The notes under the pieces are model-generated. The model was not told the origin of the DNA and searched no databases. It saw only the letters and a list, made by a program, of their open reading frames with translations. Of a DNA stretch of 12,500 nucleotides, positions 1 through 6,546 are shown piece by piece; position 1 is the first letter of the stretch, and each line of letters begins with the position of its first letter. Made by a program: the position numbers and the translations under genes. Origin of the DNA: an uncultured Erysipelotrichaceae bacterium (GTDB taxonomy: Bacteria; Bacillota_I; Bacilli_A; RF39; UBA660); assembly GCA_902795975.1 (NCBI GenBank), contig CADBNE010000026.1, positions 1 through 12,500 of the forward strand, in the 5' to 3' direction.

Positions 1-1225
1 AACTCGTCGTTTAGTTGATGTAGCACAAGATATCATTGTTAAATCTGATGATTGTGGTACTGAAAATGGAGTTATGGTTGAAGCATTTATTAATGAAAAA
101 GATAACACAGTAATCGAATCTTTAGCAGATCGTATTATTGGAAGATATACAAGTAAGAAAGTTATTAATCCAGAAACTAAAGAAGTTATTTGTGAAAGAA
201 ATACATATATTACTGAACAAATTGCTGATAAGATTATAGCTGCTGGTATTACTAGAGTTCCTATTAGAACAGTTCTTACATGTAAAGAAGATCATGGTGT
301 ATGTCGTAAATGTTATGGTAGAAACTTAGCTACTGGTACAATCGTTGAAGAAGGAGAAGCTGTAGGTATTATGGCTGCTCAATCTATCGGTGAACCAGGT
401 ACTCAGTTAACCATGAGAACATTCAACACTGGTGGTGTTGCTGGAGACGATATCACTCAAGGTTTACCTCGTGTTCAAGAATTATTTGAATCACGTAATC
501 CTAAAGGTAAAGCTATTGTATCTGAAATTACTGGTACAGTTAGTGAAATCGAAGAGGGTAATGGTAACTTTACAGTATATGTTAAAAATGATGTTGAAAC
601 TAAAAAATATACTACTAATTACGGAGCTAAATTATGTGTTGAAAAGGGTGATGAAATTAGTGCTGGTGATAAGATTACATTTGGTGCTATCAATCCAAAA
701 GAGTTATTAGCAGTTACTGACCCAATTACAACTCAACAATATATATTAAAAGAAATTCAAAAAGTTTACCGTTCTCAAGGTGTTGATATTTCTGATAAAC
801 ACGTTGAAATTATGGCTAAGAGAATGATATCTAAGATTAAGATTATTAATTCTGGAGATTCATATTTCTTACCAGGAACAATGGTAAATTACAATAAATT
901 TACAGAAACTAACCAAGGATTAATTCTTGAAGGTAAGAGACCAGCAAAAGGTGTTCCAGTATTACTTGGTATTACAAAAGCATCTCTTGAAACTGATTCA
1001 TTCTTATCTGCTGCTTCATTCCAAGAAACTACAAGAATCTTAACTGATGCTGCAATTCATGGAAGAGTAGACTACTTACAAGGATTAAAAGAAAATGTAT
1101 TAATTGGTAAGTTAATTCCAGCTGGTACAGGTGCTAGAAAATATCGTAAAGTAAATTATTCTTTAGAATTAGATAATTTAAAGGAAGAACCACTTGAAGC
1201 ACTTGAACAAGAATTAGTAGATTAA
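1..1225 (+). CDS. rpoC: RNA polymerase beta' subunit, C-terminal part (partial)
   Basis: This is the 3' end of the gene for the beta' subunit of DNA-dependent RNA polymerase; the 5' part lies outside the window and the frame is open from base 2. The first codons read [10 protein letters not shown], the segment just after the trigger loop. Next come the second zinc site (one Cys in DDCGT, then [12 protein letters not shown], four cysteines in all) and the invariant blocks [20 protein letters not shown] and [19 protein letters not shown]. The rest is the jaw/clamp C-terminal region ending in an acidic tail ([13 protein letters not shown]). An internal ATG at 74 is not a start, because conserved sequence continues upstream of it. 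Codon use is richer in C-ending codons than in the neighbouring genes, as expected for a highly expressed gene. A strong terminator follows within 10 bases. Identification is essentially certain. Confidence 0.98.
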   Translation, partial: TRRLVDVAQDIIVKSDDCGTENGVMVEAFINEKDNTVIESLADRIIGRYTSKKVINPETKEVICERNTYITEQIADKIIAAGITRVPIRTVLTCKEDHGVCRKCYGRNLATGTIVEEGEAVGIMAAQSIGEPGTQLTMRTFNTGGVAGDDITQGLPRVQELFESRNPKGKAIVSEITGTVSEIEEGNGNFTVYVKNDVETKKYTTNYGAKLCVEKGDEISAGDKITFGAINPKELLAVTDPITTQQYILKEIQKVYRSQGVDISDKHVEIMAKRMISKIKIINSGDSYFLPGTMVNYNKFTETNQGLILEGKRPAKGVPVLLGITKASLETDSFLSAASFQETTRILTDAAIHGRVDYLQGLKENVLIGKLIPAGTGARKYRKVNYSLELDNLKEEPLEALEQELVD

Positions 1226-1231
1226 TAAATT

Positions 1232-1256
1232 GAGGAAGTTATACTTCCTCTTTTTT
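1232..1256 (+). terminator. Rho-independent terminator of rpoC
   Basis: A perfect 8-bp stem (GAGGAAGT at 1232-1239, ACTTCCTC at 1243-1250) with a TAT loop is followed by six T. It begins six bases after the rpoC stop codon and closes the rpo operon. Confidence 0.93.
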
Positions 1257-1263
1257 ATATTTG

Positions 1264-1285
1264 TGTTATAATTATATAAGGTGAT
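1264..1285 (+). promoter_or_regulatory. Extended -10 promoter and ribosome site for the 1289 gene
   Basis: TGT-TATAAT (TGn at 1264-1266, -10 at 1267-1272) is an extended -10 element. The expected -35 position falls in the rpoC terminator arm and shows no good hexamer. The Shine-Dalgarno AAGGTGAT (1278-1285) starts almost where transcription should begin, so the leader would be about 10 bases. Confidence 0.7.
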
Positions 1286-1288
1286 TAC

Positions 1289-1864
1289 ATGTTAAATAGT
1301 AAAATATTAGCAATAATAATTATATTAATTTGTACAGTAATAGTAGGTTGTATAGTAGCATTTATAAGACTATATAAGCCTAAAGAAAAAGAAATTATTG
1401 AAGAGGAAGAAGAAATAGAAGAAGAACCTGAGGAAGAAACTGTAATAATAAATACAGAACTTCCTAAAGATTTTGATATAGATGAATTTGAATATGAAGT
1501 AAAAGATTTATATGTCAAATTACAAAAATATTTTTCTGAATTAGATTATGAAAATATAAAAAATATTTTAGATAATGATATATATAATCAATATGAATCT
1601 CAAATGAAACATTTAGAAAAAAATAATAAACGTTCAGTTAGAGAAAATATAGAATATGTTGATTTTAAAATAAATGATTATGAAAATAATAGTGTTAAAG
1701 TAAGTATAGGAGTATTAGAGGATAAATATACTAAGTACTTAGATAATGATAATTATCGACCTATGTCATATGAAAATTATTATGAATTAATTATCGTATC
1801 AAGAGATAATAAATATATAATTAATAGTTTAAATTTACTATATAGTCATTCAAAAAAAAGATGA
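1289..1864 (+). CDS. Membrane-anchored protein, possible Tim44/NTF2-like domain
   Basis: A 191-residue protein of unknown function. Residues 5-27 form one strongly hydrophobic helix, followed by a short basic stretch and a very acidic low-complexity linker (about residues 34-50, almost all Glu). A soluble domain of about 130 residues follows. The linker and domain probably lie on one face of the membrane, with the helix as an uncleaved anchor; which face cannot be read. The domain pattern (a helix containing LYVKLQKYFSELDYENIKNIL, a loop, then alternating strands ending YYELIIV...YIINSL) resembles Tim44/NTF2-like folds found after single membrane helices in other Bacillota. That assignment is inference from pattern only. 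The ATG at 1289 follows AAGGTGAT by three bases. The stop codon lies in a terminator shared with the convergent radical SAM gene. Confidence 0.85.
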   Translation: MLNSKILAIIIILICTVIVGCIVAFIRLYKPKEKEIIEEEEEIEEEPEEETVIINTELPKDFDIDEFEYEVKDLYVKLQKYFSELDYENIKNILDNDIYNQYESQMKHLEKNNKRSVRENIEYVDFKINDYENNSVKVSIGVLEDKYTKYLDNDNYRPMSYENYYELIIVSRDNKYIINSLNLLYSHSKKR

Positions 1865-1888
1865 AATATTAATTAATTTCATCTTTTA
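1852..1888. terminator. Bidirectional terminator between convergent genes
   Basis: AAAAGATGAAAT (1856-1867) pairs with ATTTCATCTTTT (1876-1887) around an AT loop, with an A run on the left and T run on the right, so it can work on both strands. The stop codons of both genes (TGA at 1862-1864 on plus; TAA read on minus from 1871-1869) lie inside it. Confidence 0.85.
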
Positions 1889-2810
1889 TTTTGCATCCTT
1901 GATAAGAGTTTCTTCTAACCATTTCTTTATCAATATCATTTAATATAGTTACTTTTTTACATAACCAATCAGGTTCAATTAAATCAGATATTTTAGGATC
2001 TCCAGTGATACGATGTATAACTATTTCTGGTCTTAATAGTTCCAATTGATCACATACTATATCTATATATTCATCTCTAGATAAAGTTTTAAAGTTTTCT
2101 TCTTTATAAAGAAGTGCTAATTTAGTATTTTTTAATATTGATAACATATGTATTTTAATTCCTTGTATATCAAGATTATTTAAATATTTGACTGTTTCTA
2201 GCATCATTTCTTTTGTTTCATAAGGTAAACCATTAATTATATGTACAACTACATTAATATTTCTTTCTCTTAATTTTTTTACCATATCTTCAAAGCATTT
2301 TAAAGTATGACATCTATTAATATATTTAGATGTACTTTCATGTATAGTTTGTAATCCTAATTCAATTGTTAAAAAAGTTTTTTTATTTAATTTACTTAAA
2401 TATTCAAGACATTCATCAGTAATTGAGTCTGCTCTAGTAGCAATACTTAATCCAATTACATTTTCTTGATTAAGAATTAATTCATATTTATCTTTTAACA
2501 CATTCAGTGGTGCGTAAGTATTAGTATGTGCTTGAAAATAACCTATAAATTTGCTATTAGGCCATTTATTTGTCATTACCTTTTTAATACTATTGAATTG
2601 TGTTATTAAGTCGTCTTTTTCATCACCAGCATAGTCACCACTACCTAGTTTAGAACAATAAATACAACCGCCACGACCAACAGTACCATCTATATTTGGG
2701 CAAGTAAAACCAGCATTTAAACTAATCTTACATACTTTAGAATTAAATTTATTTTTATAAAAGTAATCAAGAGTATGATATCTCTTGTTAGAATTGGTAT
2801 AAATAAACAT
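1869..2810 (-). CDS. YhcC-type radical SAM protein (TIGR01212 family)
   Basis: A 313-residue radical S-adenosylmethionine protein. The N-terminal block GFTCPNIDGTVGRGGCIYC holds the three iron-sulfur ligands Cys37, Cys49 and Cys52. This wide C-x11-C-x2-C spacing, rather than CxxxCxxC, is typical of the YhcC family. FIGYFQAHTNTYAP, SIATRADSI and ELGLQT are further hallmarks of its radical SAM barrel, and the length matches the family. YhcC-type proteins are cytosolic; their substrate is not firmly established, though they are related to the Elp3-type radical SAM branch. The start at 2810 is supported by GGTGAT three bases upstream on the minus strand. It has its own promoter, diverging from the transporter operon, and converges on the 1289 gene. 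It appears monocistronic. Family confidence is high; function is left open. Confidence 0.95.
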   Translation of the reverse strand: MFIYTNSNKRYHTLDYFYKNKFNSKVCKISLNAGFTCPNIDGTVGRGGCIYCSKLGSGDYAGDEKDDLITQFNSIKKVMTNKWPNSKFIGYFQAHTNTYAPLNVLKDKYELILNQENVIGLSIATRADSITDECLEYLSKLNKKTFLTIELGLQTIHESTSKYINRCHTLKCFEDMVKKLRERNINVVVHIINGLPYETKEMMLETVKYLNNLDIQGIKIHMLSILKNTKLALLYKEENFKTLSRDEYIDIVCDQLELLRPEIVIHRITGDPKISDLIEPDWLCKKVTILNDIDKEMVRRNSYQGCKIKDEIN

Positions 2811-2826
2811 AAAATCACCAAAAAAT

Positions 2827-2855
2827 ATTATACTACAATTTAATTCAATAGTGAA
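2827..2855 (-). promoter_or_regulatory. Promoter of the YhcC-type gene (minus strand)
   Basis: Read on the minus strand: -35 TTCACT (2855-2850), 17-base spacer, -10 TATAAT (2832-2827), then GGTGAT (2819-2814) and ATG at 2810. The -35 box lies just ahead of the facing plus-strand -10 element, so the two promoters compete for about the same DNA. Confidence 0.65.
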
Positions 2856-2859
2856 ATTG

Positions 2860-2881
2860 TGGTATAATTGTTTTAGGAGGG
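2860..2881 (+). promoter_or_regulatory. Extended -10 promoter and ribosome site of the transporter operon
   Basis: TGG-TATAAT (2860-2868) is followed by the Shine-Dalgarno AGGAGGG (2875-2881) and ATG at 2887. No good -35 hexamer is seen. It diverges from the minus-strand promoter at 2827-2855. It also decides the start: the in-frame GTG at 2851 lies upstream of this -10 and would not be on the transcript. Confidence 0.75.
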
Positions 2882-2886
2882 TAGAT

Positions 2887-4356
2887 ATGAAAAATAAAAA
2901 AACATTTTATTCAATTATTATTGGATTATTATTTTACATGTTATTAAGTTGGATAATTGTTGCTGGTAATTTTTCTAATACTGATTATCAATCAGTTGGA
3001 TTTAATCAAATAGGTTTATTTGACTTTTTCTTAGCACCAATTAATTTATTTAATTATTATGTAATATCAATGACAAAAAATATTAGTGGGTATGTTAATC
3101 AAGTAGGATATGGAAATATTATATTTGGATTTGTTTCAATAGGAATATTTTATGGAGTACTTAATTCTACGGGTGCATACTCCAAAATGATTAATGATAT
3201 TAAAAATAAATTAGAAAATAGAAAGATATTATTTACATTATTGATTTCTGGATTCTATTTTGTTTTTGCATCACTTACTGGTTTAAATTTAGTTTTATTC
3301 TTTTTATTACCATTAGTGAATGCTATTATGTGTAAACTTAATATAGAAAAGAAAACAGTGTTTTCTTCTACAGTGGGAGCAATGTTAGTAGGGACAATAG
3401 TTTCACTATTTAATCCTACAATAAATGGCTTAAATAGAATTCTTTATATGGTTCCATTAAATAATAATATAATACCTAGAGTAATATTATTTGTAATGTT
3501 TTTAATATTGTATTTAACATTTATATTATTTACATTTAAAGATGGAGAAGAATATGAAAATATTTTATTATATGAAGAAGAAATAGAAAAGAAAGTTAGA
3601 GGTAAGAAAAAAGTTACTACGGAAAGTAAAAGTTACTTACCAATAATTATAACAATGAGTTTAGTATTTATAATTGTATCTATTTGTATGTACAATTGGT
3701 ATTATATGTTTAATAATATTAAAGTAACAAATAGTTATAATAATTTAATAAATACAAACATAAAAGATTATACTTTTATGAAAAATATATTAGGAATGAG
3801 TGAATCATTTGGATATTGGACTGGATTTACAATGGGGGCTTTATTAATTCTTTCTTCATTTGTATTAGCATTCCTTTATAAAATTAAATTAGATAAAACA
3901 TTATCTAGTATGAAAAAAGGATTCAGTGATATTACACCAATGTTATTTTATAGTGTATTATCATTAAGTATAATAGTTTTATCATTATATAATAGTAATA
4001 GCTTTGTTTATTCATTGATAAATAGATTATTAAGTATAAAAAATCAAACAATAGGAGTGTTTACTATAAGCTTTTTACATAATATATTTGTAAATGATTA
4101 TTTTGCACTTGCATCATCATTAGGAAATGTATTTAATAAAATATATGGAAGTGAAAATCTTAATATGACATTATTACTAACTCAACTTGGACATGGATTT
4201 GCAAGTTTAGTTACACCATTTAATGTATATTTAATCGCAGGATTAACTTATTTAAATGTATCTTATACTGGATGGTTAAAACATATATGGAAATTTCTTT
4301 TAATTGTTATCATTTTAGTTATAATTGTATTAGTTATATTATCTGCAATTAAATAG
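2887..4356 (+). CDS. YfcC/DcuC-like (ion transporter superfamily) membrane permease
   Basis: A 489-residue multi-pass membrane protein with about ten or more hydrophobic segments. It has two halves separated by a charged cytoplasmic-type loop at about residues 217-250 (rich in Glu, then Lys). The C-terminal block LLTQLGHGFASLVTPFNVYLIAGL, followed by YTGWLKHIWKFL, matches the signature of YfcC/DcuC-type carriers in the ion transporter superfamily (normally a G.G.NLI.PTSG...L...GVPYG.W-like pattern). Members move dicarboxylates, short-chain fatty acids or amino-acid-like substrates with a cation; the substrate cannot be read here. ATG 2887 sits six bases after AGGAGGG and is preferred to the GTG at 2851. 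First gene of a three-gene operon with a metallopeptidase and a cell-wall hydrolase. The sequence is divergent, so the subfamily is a moderate call. Confidence 0.85.
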   Translation: MKNKKTFYSIIIGLLFYMLLSWIIVAGNFSNTDYQSVGFNQIGLFDFFLAPINLFNYYVISMTKNISGYVNQVGYGNIIFGFVSIGIFYGVLNSTGAYSKMINDIKNKLENRKILFTLLISGFYFVFASLTGLNLVLFFLLPLVNAIMCKLNIEKKTVFSSTVGAMLVGTIVSLFNPTINGLNRILYMVPLNNNIIPRVILFVMFLILYLTFILFTFKDGEEYENILLYEEEIEKKVRGKKKVTTESKSYLPIIITMSLVFIIVSICMYNWYYMFNNIKVTNSYNNLINTNIKDYTFMKNILGMSESFGYWTGFTMGALLILSSFVLAFLYKIKLDKTLSSMKKGFSDITPMLFYSVLSLSIIVLSLYNSNSFVYSLINRLLSIKNQTIGVFTISFLHNIFVNDYFALASSLGNVFNKIYGSENLNMTLLLTQLGHGFASLVTPFNVYLIAGLTYLNVSYTGWLKHIWKFLLIVIILVIIVLVILSAIK

Positions 4357-4357
4357 T

Positions 4358-4993
4358 ATGTTTTTAGAAATAAATAATATAAAATATCCTGTAGAGATAA
4401 TTAAAAAAAATAACAAAAATACATATATAAGAATGGATGAAAACCTTGTAATTAAAGTTACTACAGGTTATCTTACACCTAAAATATATATAAAAAAATT
4501 ACTAGAAGATAACAAAAAAAATATAGAAAAAATGTTAATTAGACAGTCAAAAAGAGTAGAAAAAAATAGTAGATTCTTCTATTTAGGTCAATCTTATGAT
4601 ATAATTGAAATAACAAACATAGATGATATCAAGATAGATGGTGACAAAATATATATTCCAAATAACATTAAATTTAATAAATGGTATAAAAATCAAATAA
4701 AGGAAATATTTAATGAAAGATATCAATTAATATACAATATGTTTGAAGAAGTAAATATATGTCCTTTATTAAAAATTAGAACTATGAAAACAAGATGGGG
4801 AGTATATAATAAAGTTAAACATACTGTTACATTAAATAGTAAGCTTATAGAACATAGTTATGATGAAATAGACTATGTAATAATACATGAATTAAGTCAT
4901 GTAATACATTTCAATCATTCAAGTAGTTTTTGGAACTTAGTAGAAAAGTATTGTCCAAATTATAAAATGATTAGAAAAAAATTAAAAGAATAG
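4358..4993 (+). CDS. YgjP-type (DUF45/M48-like) zinc metallopeptidase domain protein
   Basis: A 211-residue predicted cytosolic metalloprotease. The HExxH motif is H177-E-L-S-H181, with the third zinc ligand likely H187 in FNHSSSFW, followed by the family ending EKYCPNYKMIRKKLKE. Upstream, TRWGVYNKV...VTLNSKLIEHSYDEIDYVIIHEL matches the family pattern SRWGSC...INLNWRLI...IDYVVVHEL, but the usual Ser-Cys after RWG is Val-Tyr here. The N-terminal part is the usual beta-rich YgjP region, and the length is close to the family's norm. The physiological substrate is not known for these proteins. It starts one base after the transporter stop with no clear Shine-Dalgarno, so its translation probably depends on coupling to the upstream gene. 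The M23 gene follows after 15 bases. Confidence 0.92.
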   Translation: MFLEINNIKYPVEIIKKNNKNTYIRMDENLVIKVTTGYLTPKIYIKKLLEDNKKNIEKMLIRQSKRVEKNSRFFYLGQSYDIIEITNIDDIKIDGDKIYIPNNIKFNKWYKNQIKEIFNERYQLIYNMFEEVNICPLLKIRTMKTRWGVYNKVKHTVTLNSKLIEHSYDEIDYVIIHELSHVIHFNHSSSFWNLVEKYCPNYKMIRKKLKE

Positions 4994-5008
4994 GTAATGG
5001 GTGGTAAG

Positions 5009-6250
5009 ATGAAACTACTAAAAAAAATAAGCTATGTTATTGCATTTATATTTTTTATTGTTATTGAGATAGCATTGCCAGTAGAAGATAATACTGTAGA
5101 TGCTGATGCAAGAACATTGAGAAAAATGAAAAATGAGTTAGCGCAATTAGAAAGAGAACTTAGTGAAAATAAAGCTGCTCAACAAAATGCTCAAAATAAT
5201 ATTAGAAATTCTAAATCAAGAATTGAAGAAATTACACAGGAAAAAGTTGATATTGAAGAAGAAGTAGATGATTTAGCTGATGAAATAAAAGATTTAGGTA
5301 AAGAAATTAAATCTATGAATAGCGAAGTAAAGGATATTATTAATTATTATCAATTATCTAAATCAGGTGATTCAGGAATTGTTGAATATGTATTTGATGC
5401 AACTGATTATACAGATTTAACATATAGAATGGCAGTTACTGAGCAATTAAGTGAATATTATTCTTCAACTATAAAAGATTATAATAAAAAGATAAAAGCT
5501 AATGAGAATAAAAAAGAAGAATTAGCTGATAAGAAGGTATCTCTTACTAAAAAAGAAGGGGAACTAGAAGAATTTATAACAGCACAAAAAGGTAAGCTAG
5601 CAGAAACTATGGATGGTTCAATAGGTATTGAAGAAGAAATAGCTGCATTAAAGAAAACTATTAATTTATATGAAAATACATATAAATGTAAGTTAGATGA
5701 AACTATTGATGAATGTTTAAGAGATAAATTACCTTCAGGTTCATCATTATATAGACCTTTAATATCAGGTAGAGTAACAAGTAATTATGGACATCGTACA
5801 TATAAATTAGGTGGAAGATGGGTAAGTGATTTCCATTATGGAGTAGACCTTGCAGGTTCTCATGGACAAAAAGTTTATTCAGCAGGAAATGGTACTGTAG
5901 CAGCCATATTTCATCATCAAAGTTGTGGTGGTAATATGATATATATTAACCATAAAATAAATGGTAAAAAGTATACTACATGTTATTACCATATGGGTAG
6001 TATTAATGTTAGAGTAGGACAAAATGTTACACCTCAAACAGTAGTTGGTACACAAGGTGGTAAACCTAGTGTTGAATATTGGGATAGATGCTCTACAGGT
6101 TCACATCTTCACTTTGGTGTATCCACTGGAAACTGGGGTAATGAATTTAAATCTTATAGTGGTTTTATAGCACGTATTATTAATCCAAGAAAAGTAATTA
6201 ATATTCCATCATTAGGTGGTTCATTCTCTAATAGATCATCAAAATATTAA
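5009..6250 (+). CDS. Coiled-coil M23 peptidoglycan endopeptidase (EnvC-like)
   Basis: A 413-residue exported cell-wall hydrolase. After a basic start (KLLKK), residues about 6-24 form a hydrophobic signal or anchor segment. Residues about 35-230 are a charged heptad-rich coiled coil, as in EnvC/NlpD-type murein hydrolases. The C-terminal LytM/M23 domain has the zinc motif H276-Y-G-V-D280, H328 in YYHM, and H366-L-H368 in HLHFG, so all expected catalytic residues are present. It should cut peptide cross-bridges outside the membrane, for cell separation or remodelling. Five cysteines lie in the last 190 residues (YKCKLDETIDEC, QSCGGN, TTCYY, DRCSTG), which is unusual for an exported Bacillota protein and could mean disulfides. 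ATG 5009 is preferred because GGTGGT stands three bases upstream, as in neighbouring genes; ATG 4997, four residues earlier, is the alternative. Last gene of the transporter operon; no clear terminator follows. Confidence 0.94.
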   Translation: MKLLKKISYVIAFIFFIVIEIALPVEDNTVDADARTLRKMKNELAQLERELSENKAAQQNAQNNIRNSKSRIEEITQEKVDIEEEVDDLADEIKDLGKEIKSMNSEVKDIINYYQLSKSGDSGIVEYVFDATDYTDLTYRMAVTEQLSEYYSSTIKDYNKKIKANENKKEELADKKVSLTKKEGELEEFITAQKGKLAETMDGSIGIEEEIAALKKTINLYENTYKCKLDETIDECLRDKLPSGSSLYRPLISGRVTSNYGHRTYKLGGRWVSDFHYGVDLAGSHGQKVYSAGNGTVAAIFHHQSCGGNMIYINHKINGKKYTTCYYHMGSINVRVGQNVTPQTVVGTQGGKPSVEYWDRCSTGSHLHFGVSTGNWGNEFKSYSGFIARIINPRKVINIPSLGGSFSNRSSKY

Positions 6251-6295
6251 TCGACATTATATACATATATTATAGGCTAATATAATATTGGTGAT
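6250..6295 (+). promoter_or_regulatory. Candidate promoter/dyad upstream of cse60
   Basis: This AT-rich spacer holds three things: CATATATTA (6264-6272), fitting the CATA-N3-TA pattern of mother-cell sigma -10 boxes; an 8-bp inverted repeat ATATTATA/TATAATAT (6267-6274 and 6281-6288, loop GGCTAA) with no T run; and GGTGAT (6290-6295), the ribosome site. TATAAT at 6281-6286 is an alternative -10 but lacks TGn and a -35. ATCGACA at 6250-6256 is one mismatch from a Spo0A box. Confidence 0.4.
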
Positions 6296-6300
6296 TATAT

Positions 6301-6474
6301 ATGTTTGTAAAAATATTTGATGAAGAACATGAAATGGATTTGGAAGATAAAATTAATTCATTTATTAAAGATAAAGATATTGTAGATATAAAGTATGAAG
6401 TAGCAACTACAATGACAGATGAAGAACAAATATATTGTTATTCAGCATTAATAATGTATAAAAAGACTTGTTAA
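6301..6474 (+). CDS. cse60: Sporulation protein Cse60 homologue
   Basis: A 57-residue soluble protein. VKIFDEEHEMDLEDKINSF near the N-terminus, then IVDIKYEV and EEQIYCYSALIMYK at the end, match the Cse60 family along its whole length, which is normally about 60 residues. In Bacillus subtilis the gene is named for control by sigma-E in the mother cell; its biochemical role is unknown. ATG 6301 lies five bases after GGTGAT. The stop codon falls in the loop of a terminator hairpin. It sits between the M23 hydrolase operon and a ClpC-like gene and appears to be transcribed alone. Its presence is one of the better signs that this organism has, or had, a sporulation programme. Confidence 0.88.
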   Translation: MFVKIFDEEHEMDLEDKINSFIKDKDIVDIKYEVATTMTDEEQIYCYSALIMYKKTC

Positions 6475-6490
6475 ATCGACAAGTTTTTTT
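6461..6490 (+). terminator. Terminator of cse60
   Basis: ACTTGT (6466-6471) pairs with ACAAGT (6479-6484) around TAAATCG, extended by an A run on the left and a T run on the right (with one bulged G). The cse60 stop codon forms the first part of the loop. Confidence 0.8.
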
Positions 6491-6506
6491 GTTTAAAAAA
6501 ATAATT

Positions 6507-6541
6507 TATACATATTATAAACATAGAATGTATATAGGAGG
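6507..6541 (+). promoter_or_regulatory. Candidate promoter and ribosome site of the ClpC-like gene
   Basis: CATATTATA (6511-6519) fits CATA-N3-TA and stands 27 bases before the start codon, nearly the same distance as the similar element before cse60. TAGAAT (6524-6529) is an alternative housekeeping -10 without TGn or a clear -35. The inverted pair TATACAT (6507-6513) and ATGTATA (6528-6534) flanks the region. The ribosome site is AGGAGG (6536-6541). Confidence 0.45.
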
Positions 6542-6546
6542 TATAA

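Noticed and set aside
432..710. 92-residue open frame inside rpoC
   Set aside because: It is an out-of-frame shadow of strongly conserved rpoC sequence, with no ribosome site.
1285..1518. Minus-strand open frame, Ser/Ile-rich
   Set aside because: It mirrors the Glu-rich coding region of the 1289 gene; the low-complexity product and lack of a ribosome site mark it as a shadow.
2851..2886. GTG start 12 codons upstream of the transporter start
   Set aside because: It lies upstream of the -10 box; ATG 2887 has an AGGAGGG at ideal distance.
6475..6481. ATCGACA as another Spo0A box
   Set aside because: It has one mismatch and is part of the loop and stem of the cse60 terminator.
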